Below, piece after piece: positions 35,378-45,336 of a DNA stretch of 64,000 nucleotides. Below the pieces are notes generated by a model. That model ran no database searches, was not told where the DNA came from, and saw only the letters and a list, made by a program, of their open reading frames with translations. A program made the position numbers and the translations under genes. This stretch comes from Cryptomeria japonica. Its lineage: Eukaryota > Streptophyta > Pinopsida > Cupressales > Cupressaceae. Where the stretch lies: the NCBI RefSeq assembly GCF_030272615.1, contig NC_081411.1, positions 41,033,140 to 41,097,139 of the forward strand, in the 5' to 3' direction. Position 1 is the first letter of the stretch. Every line of letters begins with the position of its first letter.

Positions 35378-36488
35378 ATGGAAAACTTGAGGAAGCAATT
35401 GGAAACAACTCTATCAGACTATGATGCAGAAAAGTTGAAAAATATCAAACTTGAAGATGATCTAAAGGCTGCATAGGAAATCATTCAAGGACTTCAAGAA
35501 AATCTCACTATTGCAAGGAATAAAAGAAGAGAACTTTCTGAGAAGATGCAGAATGATGATGATGATAAAGAAACTATTAATGACCTTGTGAACAAACTGA
35601 GACAAGAAAACAGTACAATGAAGAATGAGATGCAAGATATGACTATGAGGTTTTGTAAAGACATTGAAGATAGAAAGAAGAATGAAGATGACTTGGTTAG
35701 AAGACTAAATGATGTTGGAAATGAAAACACAAGACTCAGTCATGAAAATGATATGTTGAAGACAGATTTGATGCATACACAAAATGACAGAATTGAACTC
35801 ATGAGATAGAAAGGAATCTTGGAAAATGAGTTGGCTGCTGCAAATCAACACAGAGAAATTCAAGAGAAGTTTAGAGGAACTTGACAACATGCTGAAGAAT
35901 CAGAAACCTAATGGAGATACAAATGGCCTTGGCTTTGAAGTTGGTGAAAGCTCCGATACTGCAAACAATCATGATCATAGTAAACAAGTAAGACAACCTG
36001 ATGCTTACAAATTCAATGGGAAATGTTTTAATTGTAACAAGTATGGTCATAAAGCAAATCAGTGTAGATCTAGAAATTATTAGAACACTAATTCACCCAC
36101 CGGTCAATGTTCTAAATGCAACAAAATTGGTCATAACTCGGAAAATTGCAGAATGAATGTAAGATGTTATATTTGTGGAAGATTTGGACACCTATCTAAT
36201 CAATGCAGAACACATACCGGCATAGTATATGGAAAAGTTATTCAGAAAAACAATGTGACTTGTTATGCTTGTAACAAAATTGGACATATTGCAAAATTTT
36301 GTAGAAGTAAGGCATCACTGGCAAATAACAAAGGACCTAGTTTGAAAGGTAAAGAAAAGGTTGAAGAGGTAAAGCAAGAGTTTTCAAAACAATGGATTAG
36401 AAAGTCAGATCATAATGTTAGTGAAGTTATTCCTTCACCGGTAGAACAGAGTATCACTCCACCAACAGGAGGTTCTTCATCTAACTGA
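35378..36488 (+). pseudogene. Gag-like protein: coiled coil followed by four CCHC zinc knuckles
   Basis: The frame begins MENLRKQLETTLSDYDAEKL and continues as a highly charged coiled coil (NDLVNKLRQENSTMKNEM, NENTRLSHENDMLKTDL). It has TAG stops at about 35474 and 35807. After a frameshift near 35830, the second frame has a spacer and then four C-x2-C-x4-H-x4-C knuckles: CFNCNKYGHKANQC, CSKCNKIGHNSENC, CYICGRFGHLSNQC and CYACNKIGHIAKFC, with a stop between the first and second. Typical copia gag has one knuckle, so four is unusual. It would bind element RNA. The capsid-like half of gag is not recognisable. Confidence 0.75.
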
Positions 36489-37525
36489 AAAGAAATCCTT
36501 TGGGGGTATGGCAACAAATTGAAAAACATGCTAATTTACCCTCGGTTGATGGTGAGAAGTTGAATTACTTCTTTACTGGCAGATGTGTTAAGTTTCACTT
36601 AACCGGCAGGCATTAAATGTGAATGGTTGAAGGATAAATTGATAGACAATCTGAGGAAAATCAAAGGTGATAAGAGAGGAACTTTTAGATTTGGTAACTT
36701 ACTTGTGTGTTTAATGTTGTATATCACCAAGGAAGTGCCCGTATTGGTAAAAAAGATTTTGGTTTTAACATACCGGTAGGAAAACAACTACTAGACACTC
36801 TAAACAACATGGGAGATGATAGAGAGAAGAACATAAATGAACATTTTCAAGCATTGAAAGCTAGAATCAAAACCAAAATAAGGCTATCACAAGCTATAGT
36901 TGACAAATATCAAAAGGAGATATGCTTTGTAACAAAGAAAGATGAAATTTGGATGGAGGCAGTAGTTTCAAGGACTATTTGGGTCACAGAGATGGGATAT
37001 GAGGCAGATGAGAACATAATTGAGACTTATGCAAAAGCTCTCCTAGAAGCCCCTAAAGAACCCACAGAAAAAGTATTTGGTAATGCGGAAACAATTGAAA
37101 GCGGTATTCAATCTTAGAAAAGAATAAAGAAAACTAAACAAATAATTAGAAAAGGAACAAGGCAGGCAAAAGAAATCAAAGAAGATGTATTGAATAAAAC
37201 TGGTATTAAGGAGAGTGACTTGGACGGACTACAACTGGAAACACATCTTTCACCGGTTTCTACTTCCTCTGACAGTGAAATACCAATAGAATTTAAAAGG
37301 GTAGTAAGGAAAATAAAACCCTCCCCGATACCCTCTCCTGCACCAAAGAGAACAAGACAGAAACAACAGGTAGTTAGGCCTCTGGCAAAGAAGTTGACAC
37401 CAAAGAAAAGGAAAGAAAAACAAGTTGTCCCTCCTTTGGACAAACTTTTGAATGAGATAATTGAAGATGGCAAATTGTCAAATATCAGCAAGTTGTATAA
37501 TGCACTTTCAAATGATGAAAAATAA
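36489..37525 (+). pseudogene. Unknown protein of the non-autonomous element, ORF 2
   Basis: After the knuckles the sequence stays coding-like, with shifts between frames: WLKDKLIDNLRKIKGDKRGT near 36627, then 36707-37117 (INEHFQALKARIKTKIRL, DKYQKEICFVTKKDEIW) and, past a TAG at about 37118, the Lys/Pro-rich tail 37190-37525 (SPIPSPAPKRTRQKQ, KKLTPKKRKEKQ), which looks like a basic nuclear or nucleic-acid-binding segment. No known domain was recognised. Similar gag-downstream ORFs without enzymes occur in some large non-autonomous plant LTR elements. Confidence 0.5.
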
Positions 37526-39434
37526 AGTATAGAAAATAGTGTTATTTTACACCTTGATATCTATAAAAAAAAATTGATGGAAATTGTAGATGATATAGCC
37601 AATGACTTATATTGGTTAGAAGCAAGAAGGGTAGCAATAGTTGAATTGGATAAAAAGATCAAGATAGAAAAACTACTTGCAGTTCACCCAATGAACTCAA
37701 CACGAGATAGATGAATTAATAAGTGAGGCTAACCGGACAGTATTTTCAACCGGTCACCGGCATGTAGCACTAATGGCAGAAAGAGTTAATGAGATATCAG
37801 AAGAAACTGCAGACAAATGGGACATATTCTTTGTTGAGAAGGAAAAACAAGAAGAGCTCAAACGACCAAAGACTTTCAGAGTCTATCAAAAAGACAAAGA
37901 TAAGGGGAAAGGCAAAGTAGGTGGTCCTCCTAGCATAAAGATAACTAATAACTTGCCCCCACCTCCTTCTGATACTCCACTGGCACAAACTATTGACAAA
38001 CCTCCCATAACAGAGAGTATGGAAACACCACATGAGGACACAAATCTTGATTCTGAAGTGTTGTACACAATGAATATCGACACCCAGGAAGTAAACATTG
38101 TGGTTGATAAAAAGAAAACTGAGAAGAGAGATGTGGCAACTGAGCCACCGACAGAAGACATCATAGTTGGAAATATTGAAATTGGGGTAGAGCAACAAAC
38201 TGAAAAATCAGTTGATCCCCTGGTTACTGGAATGGTGACTGATACCATTGATGCAAACATTGAAAAACCAACAGATGTGATACCGGCTACAGAAAAGCCT
38301 ACTGAGTCATCGGTAGTGGACAGTGCTGAGGTGCAGACAAAAAAACTGGTAGTTGATACCACTATAAAATCATCAGTAGAGAGCACAAAGAAATCGGTAG
38401 AGACCCATACTGAGAAACACACAAAGAAACAGGTAGAGCAATTGGTTCATTCACATGTACATACAGAGTCAGTGCCACTGGTTACAACTGAAAAACATAA
38501 ACCTTTGGTAGTGGAAATGCAAACACAAACTGACCCTCCAGAGAAAGAGGAAAGCAAAGATATCACTACAACCGGCAGCATGCAAATTGTGAAGGCAGTT
38601 GGACAGTCATCTGGAAGCTCCATGACTGAATTTAGACCAACCAATGTGACAGAAGTATTATTAGATTCAATCAAGAAAATAACAGATTGTAATGCACTAA
38701 CATATAAGGCTATTGATGATACCTTACTAATTTTGAAATTGATAGCACCTAAGTGTAATATAGAAAATAAAGATTATTTGAGCCAATTAGACACATTGTC
38801 TACCGGCAACCTACTAACACTTGATCAGATCAATGAGGAGACCTTCAGAGAGAAAATGAATAAAGAGAAGGAAAAATTCTTTATGGAGACAGTAAAGAAG
38901 AATAAGGAACATATAGATACATTATTATCGGTACTAGGCAAGACAATTTTGGATTTCAAGAAATTGTATAGAGATACATGTAAAACAAACATTTTGACAG
39001 AAGATATAGATAATGAGATCAGCAAAGCACTCAAAGAAATCAATAATATTGCTAACAATTTAATAGGTTCATCAGATTCAATATCAGTATTAGAATAGGA
39101 AATTACAGGACATGAAGAGAAAATTGAAAAGCTTGAAAAAGATAAGGAAAGAATAAAGTTTAAGGCAAAGGAACTGAAGTGCAGACTAGGTCCTAAATTA
39201 GATATCCTCATCTCTTTGAGAAAAGAGATTTCTGAGGCTCTTATTCCAGGACTTAAGACACCGAAAGAGCAAATGCACCTACTCACCGATATAATCCAAA
39301 GGATTGAAGCAACACTAAAGGACAGTGAAAGATTCTACAACAGTCTAAATTTTGCTTTAACGGATCTTTATCAGATTGTAACCCACCAGTTACAAGGATC
39401 AAGACAGGAACTACACTCAATTGACATTGAATGA
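37526..39434 (+). CDS. Unknown Thr/Glu/Pro-rich protein with C-terminal coiled coil, ORF 3
   Basis: The longest open stretch is 37773-39098 (441 codons, MAERVNEISEETADKWDIFF...). A single TAG at 39099 separates it from 39216-39434 in the same frame. The N-terminus is charged, residues about 40-260 are Thr/Val/Glu/Lys-rich with loose repeats (TEKP, TKKSVETHTEKHTKKQ), and the rest is predicted helical (KMNKEKEKFFMETVKKNKEH, IDNEISKALKEINN). No enzyme motif is seen. A long, nearly intact frame in a decayed element suggests the protein was under selection until recently. The start could lie further upstream, since coding-like sequence begins near 37526. Confidence 0.55.
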
Positions 39435-39630
39435 TAGCCTTTGTCATTGATGTCAAAGGGGGAGTAGTAGAGGATGAGAAAAAGGAATAAGGATGAGAAA
39501 AATGTAAGATAGAAGAGATCATCTGCTCAGGGGGAGCACACATTTTTGGAGCAAACAATTTTGGTAACACAGTTTTGGATAACATTTTTTGGATATACTT
39601 TTTGGCTTTTTCTCATGAGTGTTGCCATCA

Positions 39631-39647
39631 ATGTCAAAGGGGGAGAT
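39631..39647 (+). other. Polypurine tract of the non-autonomous element
   Basis: ATGTCAAAGGGGGAGAT abuts the 3' LTR and is almost identical to the tract of the copia element at 32381-32396. Confidence 0.85.
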
Positions 39648-40412
39648 TGTTGGCAAATGCACACTCCAATGAGAAATTGTAGGTGGTTGAAGGTATTGTC
39701 ATTGATGGCAACCTTACAATCCTATGACACCAACAGGCACTGGCACCGACAGACTCTACACCAGCATACAGTTCACCAGCACCGAAAAGATGATTACCGA
39801 CACCTTGGCCGACAGGATTTTGTTTATTACATAATGCATTTTATTGTAATATCTTTTTGTAGCCGACATGGCATATTGTAATAAGACTCATATGAGTATG
39901 AGATCTTGTAGGATCATTTTGGTAGAAGTATGTAAGGACATGGATATGAGCAAGCATTGATGTAAGGTTTATGATTATTGCAAGAGCTTAAACCGGTATT
40001 GGATCTGGCATAACAAATTTTTTTTGTAGCAGTACATCACTATTGGATTTTTATAATCCACTTTTGTAATTTAGTGAGACTTCCTTTTGTAATTGAGCAG
40101 TGAGTTCTACGCACTTGGCCTTCCTGCATGTGCAGGCCCCCATTTTTGTAAGTAATATTCACTTATTGACCAGTGAGCGAATATTGTGAGTCACAAATCC
40201 TATCGAGGTTTTTCCCACACCGGGTTTCCTCGCCAAAAATATTGTATTATGGTGTGTCTTTCATGTTGTGTTTATTGTTCTTATTTACTGCATCAATTCG
40301 GGTTTACCGGTACACTGTTTTAGAATGCAATTCATTTAATAAGTTTAGAAAATCCATTAACTGGTTAGATACTGATTCACCCCCTCTCTCAGTATCTTTG
40401 GGAATCCTAACA
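39648..40412 (+). repeat. 3' LTR of the non-autonomous element
   Basis: 765 bp, starts TGTTGGCAAATG and ends ATCCTAACA. Nearly identical to 34548-35305, with scattered substitutions, many of them ACCGG to ACTGG or ACCAG. Confidence 0.92.
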
Positions 40413-40417
40413 ACAAT

Positions 40418-40561
40418 ATATGTGTAAATATAAATGAAATAAATGTACATAGATGAAGAAAACGAATCCATGCATGTGTAAAAATATAAAAGAATCAAGA
40501 CGGAAATATCCCCTTAAATGCCCTTAAGACCACTTAAAACACCTTAAGGCAACATAATTAG
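40418..40561. repeat. ~166-bp tandem repeat, remainder
   Basis: Continues the copy cut at 34547 (atatgtgtaaatataaatga) and begins a fifth copy at 40509 (ccccttaaatgcccttaaga). The 280 bases after it up to 40838 are AT-rich and featureless. Confidence 0.85.
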
Positions 40562-40838
40562 TTGCTCATTTTAGTGAAACTATATATACATGCGTAACTA
40601 TATATACAACATAATTATATGAAACTATAAATGTGTAAATCAAAATTAAATAAATACATAGATGAATAAAACATGTAAAATCAACGTATAAAACGTAAAA
40701 TAAATGCATCAACAAAACTAAATTTCCACAAGTTGTCCAAATTGCTACACATGTCTAGAAATATCTAAATACATATACGAGTTTATCAAAATAAGACCTA
40801 TCTAATATATTTTACTTGTTCAAACATGACAAGTGAAC

Positions 40839-41212
40839 TTAAAGCTCGTGGTACATATAATTTGGATCCTCCCTATCTTTTATAATTTCTAAAAAAAATT
40901 CATGATCTTCAATAGGCAACCTCCACTTTTGGTTGTCACGTCCTCTTTTTGGCAATGTCTCCAACAACAATCTTGTCGCTATTACTAAGTGACTATAGTG
41001 TAGAACTTTTTGGCCAGGAATATAATCAATGAATGTTACACTATTTGTATCTATCTTTATTTGTTGATAATAGGTTCCTTCAACAACAACTGAACTAGTG
41101 GGATATTGTTGCCCATCATCATCACTAACTGATTCCAATAACTTGCATTTTGGTTGTGTGCATCTCAATAGATAATAATCTACACTTGGAGTATTGTCAG
41201 GATCAGCAATCA
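40839..41212 (-). pseudogene. Transposase-like gene, last exon
   Basis: The open frame on the minus strand begins after a good acceptor (tttttgCAG, 41213-41217) and ends in a stop at 40839. It reads ADPDNTPSVDYYLLRCTQPK, DDDGQQYPTSSVVVEGTYYQ, FIDYIPGQKVLHYSHLVIAT and WRLPIEDHEFFLEIIKDRED. This matches my memory of the C-terminal region of a family of uncharacterised plant and animal proteins with an RNase H-like core, encoded upstream here. This exon itself is intact, in contrast to the others. Confidence 0.6.
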
Positions 41213-41379
41213 CTGCAAAAATATCACATGTGAAAATAGACCGTGCATGTATATATATTACAAGCAATATTAGTTCATCACACATTTTTAAATTAATTTT
41301 GAACAATATTAAATTAATGAAGAATTTAAAAATTTGTACATGTACATATATGTAATTTACAAAATATGCATGCACGCAC

Positions 41380-41683
41380 CTATAACAACTAAATCAGAAA
41401 CACGTTCATAATCAGCTGAATAGATGATCATGAATATCAATAATGTCACTATTTTTGTAAGGAGGCATTGTGATAAAATCTTTCATATCTCATTGCAAAA
41501 CATATCCATTAGCAATATTTTGACAATGAATATCTCTGTTGTTCGCAATGCAATTAACACAAAAGCATGATTTTCCTCTTGCAAGAATAACACGAGGCTT
41601 GCTAAATCTCGTAGTCATGAGTTGATGAAAACTTCTAATACCATTAATTGATTGACAATTATAAGGATTTGATCGATCAATAT
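41380..41683 (-). pseudogene. Transposase-like gene, penultimate exon
   Basis: Acceptor ttatCAG and donor G|GTGCGT frame a 304-nt exon: DIDRSNPYNCQSINGIRSFH, KSCFCVNCIANNRDIHCQN, then DFITMPPYKNSDIIDIHDH. The cysteine pattern C-x-C-x2-C...C suggests a small zinc-binding region, known in this protein family. A TGA (Trp to stop) follows GYVLQ, and a frameshift lies near the 3' end (ADYERVSDLVVIG is in another frame). Confidence 0.6.
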
Positions 41684-41791
41684 CTGATAATACAAAAATT
41701 ATTTAGTCAATTTTAGTTCATTTCACACACATATATATACACTTGAATTTTAAAAATAATTCAAGAACACCAAGAATGTATATATATATAT

Positions 41792-43182
41792 TGTAGTCAC
41801 ACAAATCTGTCCAGCGTAATTAAATAAATATTCGCTATTTATTTAATTAAAAAAATCCACTAGCCATCAAGTTAATTAAATAAATATTTAATTAATTCAT
41901 CTCCAAACATTCTCCTATTAATTAAATAAATTATTCAATTTATTTTAATTCATTCATTAAACCAAATTCACGATCAATTAAATAAATAAAATCTATTTAT
42001 TTAATTAAAATCCCCTTTTCCTCTTTTAAATAAATTAAATAAAAATATTTATTTAAATCATTATCCCCCCCACTTGCATTTTCCTACAAAAGCAACTTGC
42101 ACACATTTATTGAAATAAATGAATTTTTATTTTAATAAAATCCTATTTTCCCTCACCCACCAAATCCAATTGCATTCCTAAATCTCCTTTTAGATTCTTC
42201 TAACCCCTTCCTAATTAGCCTAATCCATCTCTTAATTATTGTCACATTCCTAAACAAAATGGAGTCACTTCTCAAATACTTCAAAAGTCTTTGAAAAACA
42301 TTTAATGCTTTGTGTGTTCAACAAATTAAACCCCCAAAGTCTTCCAAGACCACTAATGGCTCTTACATGACCATTTATGGCTCTTACATAACCATTTATG
42401 GTTATTTCAAACTTGTCTCCCCAAACATTTATTGTTTTGACCATATTTATCCATTTTTACATTTGCACAAGAGTTTATCCATTGGATAAAAGCTTTATTC
42501 TTTGAATAAAGAGTTTATTCATTAAACTAACCTTGACTTTAGCTCCCAAGGTCATATCAAGCATTTAATGCTTATTCCCTCCCCTCTCAACCTATCTCAC
42601 ATTGACACTTGTCATCCTGGGATTGGGTTGAAAGCCCTCACATGGATTTCAAATCATTTAATCCTGACCCTTGTTGAGATTACTTAATCTCAACCATCCA
42701 TTGCTCCATTTTTCCTATAAATAGAACCCATTTCTTCATAATCCAGATCTTGGAAACTTGTATGCATTTAACCTATAGGCATTTTAGAGAGCATTTAGCA
42801 TAGCAAACTAATATCTTTGTTATTTTAGTTAAAATCAATCATTTTAATAGCATCTAGTATTTTAGTTTTTCATTTCACATTTGAAACAAAATACCCAAAT
42901 CTCAATCCTCCATGAGCATCCATAGTGCAAAAAGCTGCTGAGAGCTACACTATTTTGAAACTTGGAGAGGAGAGGAACAAAGGAGAAGAAGCTAAGAGCA
43001 TATTAGGAGGTATTTGGAGATGCCTCATCATATTTGCTTCTTTAGTTAAATATGCTTTCATGTTTTTAGTATCTCTTTTGATATGTCTATTTAGATTAAT
43101 TTTTGACTGATTAACACTAACGATTTTCTTGTGTCTTGTGTTGTTTGTCATTTGCTAACCTTGTTCATTTCGCAGCGCATCA
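41792..43182 (+). mobile_element. Solo LTR inserted in an intron of the transposase-like gene
   Basis: A 1391-bp LTR starting TGTAGTCACACAAATC and ending GCGCATCA. It inserted in a TA microsatellite, so the 5-bp TSD tatat is visible on both sides (41787-41791, 43183-43187) but is not very informative. It contains a promoter-like CTATAAATAGAACCC at about 42715-42729 and alternating aattaaataaatatt phrases near its start. The frame at 42925-43110 lies downstream of that promoter and may be chance. It is related to the minus-strand solo LTR at 50497-51400. Confidence 0.8.
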
Positions 43183-43203
43183 TATATATATATATATATA
43201 CAC

Positions 43204-43507
43204 CTTTAACTTCCCAAAAATAACACTTGTTGTAAGTTGTATCATGACCAGCAAAATGATTTTTGCACCATTCAATAATATCATTAGAATTACGTATGGA
43301 AAAAAATTGAACATGTGTGTGTGTGTGTGTGTGAAGATAATTTATCTGCAAGTTCATGTTGGCGAAGTGCACGCTTCACACATGCACCTGCTCTATCATG
43401 CTCTCTTTTTCCATGTCCACTCTCAAAGAAGTTCCACAAAAACTTTATGCTACGTCGAACATGTTGTAGGGATAACCAGGTAAAAGTTTTTCTAGACTTA
43501 AATTGCC
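43204..43507 (-). pseudogene. Transposase-like gene, exon with GQFK and GHGK motifs
   Basis: The 304-nt exon has acceptor gTTAG and donor AAAG|GTGTAT. It reads GQFKSRKTFTWLSLQHV, LWNFFESGHGKREHDRAGAC and VKRALRQHELA. GQFK directly completes the WSDGCA at the end of the previous exon, and FF-E-S-G-H-G-K followed by D-x-x-G-A is the signature of the same family. A CA microsatellite (about 43314-43333) is embedded in the coding sequence and shifts the frame before IIEWCKNHFAGHDTTYNKCY. Confidence 0.7.
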
Positions 43508-43535
43508 CTAACATGAATAACATAAATATTAAATA

Positions 43536-45174
43536 TAATACAGATGTAAAAGCATATGGATTTCAAAGAATCAATGTTCAATTAATTAAGGAGACAAAGC
43601 TCTTTTAAATAGAGTTACAAAGATGATGTTTCTAAAAGAAACAATCGTTAACTAGAGGCGAAATTAGAAACAATTTAAATGATCATTAATAACACAAAGA
43701 GAAATATATTATTCTAATACCCTCTCTTAATGGTCATCGTTCTAACTACCAAGAGAAATAACAGAGAAGGTTGCCCCCTTCTTCTCAGAACACGCTACAA
43801 CAGAAGACAAGAGCCTGCCACTAACTCTGTTAACTGAGATGAGTCTACCACCAACCCTCCTACAAACTGCAGAATTTTTAGAGATGCCCAAAACAACACC
43901 AACCGTCCAACCTGATGTTGAAGAATTGTTCCTCCCTGTAATTAGAGACACACCAAGAACAGTTGTCACGATTTTGAGGAAAAAAACAACAAACCCTCCA
44001 AACTATTGCAAATGAGCAAGATGCCCAAAAATAAATTGCAGACAAGAGACTAGTGCAGATGTTCGCACAACAACTCCAGGTGCGACTAAAAACAGACTAC
44101 AACAAAGTACAATTTTTGAGGAAAAAATAATAAACCCTCCCATGATTTTTTTTACAGGGACAAAAAATATTTAAAAACCCAAAGACTTTTTAAAGAGAAA
44201 AAAATATTAAAACCCATCAGAATTTTTTTTCAAGTAAAAAAATATTAAAAATCGAAACAAACATCGATGCCCATAAGCCATCTTCACGCTTTTCGAAGCA
44301 TGAAAAATGAGGTACTGAGAAGATGCTAAGTTAACAAAACCTGATGTACGAGGTTCAATGCACTGAGACAAGTCCGGGCACAAATTCCAATGCAAAAAAT
44401 AGAGGGATATACAAGTACAATCTTCAAAAAATAGATGAAGTACCGCTGACACAAATTTTGAAAAAAATTTACGACTGACCCAAAAAAATCCAAAGACAAC
44501 CCAGAAATCCTTGCGAAAAACCCAAAAAGAATCTGAAATCAAAATTGAAATCCACTAGCATGAAATTCGAAGCATGGAAAACGATGCACCCACAAAATTC
44601 TGAAAACAACCCAGTTGGGCTCTCAAAATACCCACCAAGAATTTGCAATCAAAAAAAAAAATCGACTTGATCTTAAGGGTAAAAACCTTAATAAAAAATG
44701 CAGATTTTCGTCCAAAATGGTAGAAAAAAATTTGCAGGTGTAAAAAATCGCGTCACACGCATAGGATTAATGGAATCGTGGGACGAAAGTCTGGTTAAAA
44801 AGAAATCCGCCACAGAAAACACGAAGAACAGTAGAAAAACCCGCCTAAAAGAAAACCCTTTAGAAAAAAATTTTAAATTTCGAATTATGAAAAAATCACA
44901 AGCCCTAGATTTGTTTTTTCAGTGATGAAAAATTTCATTTGAAAATTTTTTAGAAAAAACAAAAGTTTTCTTTCTGCTCTGATACCATAATACAAATGCA
45001 AAAGCATATGGATTTTAAAGAATCGATGTTGTTCAATTAATCAAGGAGACAAAACTCCTTTAAATAGAGTTACAAAGACGATGTTTCTAAAAGAAACAAT
45101 TGTTAACTAGAGGTGAAATTAGAAACAACTTAAATGGCCATTAATAACACAGAGAGAAAGATATTATTCTAATA
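43536..45174 (-). mobile_element. Small non-autonomous LTR element (TRIM-like)
   Basis: 1639 bp with LTRs of about 185 bp (43536-43719 and 44988-45174) and a perfect target duplication aaata (43531-43535, 45175-45179). On the minus strand a perfect initiator-Met primer site TGGTATCAGAGC (44976-44987) directly follows the 5' LTR, and AAGAGAGGG (43720-43728) precedes the 3' LTR. LTR ends are TA...TA (TATTAG ... TGTATTA) instead of TG...CA. The 1.27-kb interior has no convincing ORF. It lies in the intron between the SDG and GHGK exons. Confidence 0.88.
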
Positions 45175-45209
45175 AAATATATATAATTTAAACTTTTGAC
45201 CTGTTATAT

Positions 45210-45217
45210 ACAATCAA

Positions 45218-45301
<84 letters not shown>
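45210..45301. repeat. TA microsatellite in an intron of the transposase-like gene
   Basis: About 40 uninterrupted TA units. The minus-strand frame that runs into it ends in Ile-Tyr repeats and should not be read as protein. Confidence 0.95.
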
Positions 45302-45302
<1 letters not shown>

Positions 45303-45336
45303 CTCAAATAATCAATTTCAAATCTAATGTACTTAT

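Larger units (their letters stand above)
34548..40412 (+). mobile_element. Non-autonomous copia-like LTR retrotransposon with novel ORFs
   Basis: A 5.87-kb element with LTRs 34548-35305 and 39648-40412 (TGTTGGCAAATG ... ATCCTAACA) and a perfect 5-bp target duplication acaat (34543-34547, 40413-40417). It has an initiator-Met primer site and a polypurine tract. The interior codes for a coiled-coil/zinc-knuckle protein and two further proteins, but no protease, integrase, RT or RNase H. Its LTR shares phrases and order with the copia family at 26776-33454 (gagctctaggcacttggcc, cttgcatgtgcag, ttattgtaatatct), so that family could supply enzymes in trans. Confidence 0.9.

Noticed and set aside
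43314-43333. CA/TG microsatellite as a regulatory site
   Set aside because: It is a simple repeat expansion inside a decayed exon; the only effect visible is a frame change.
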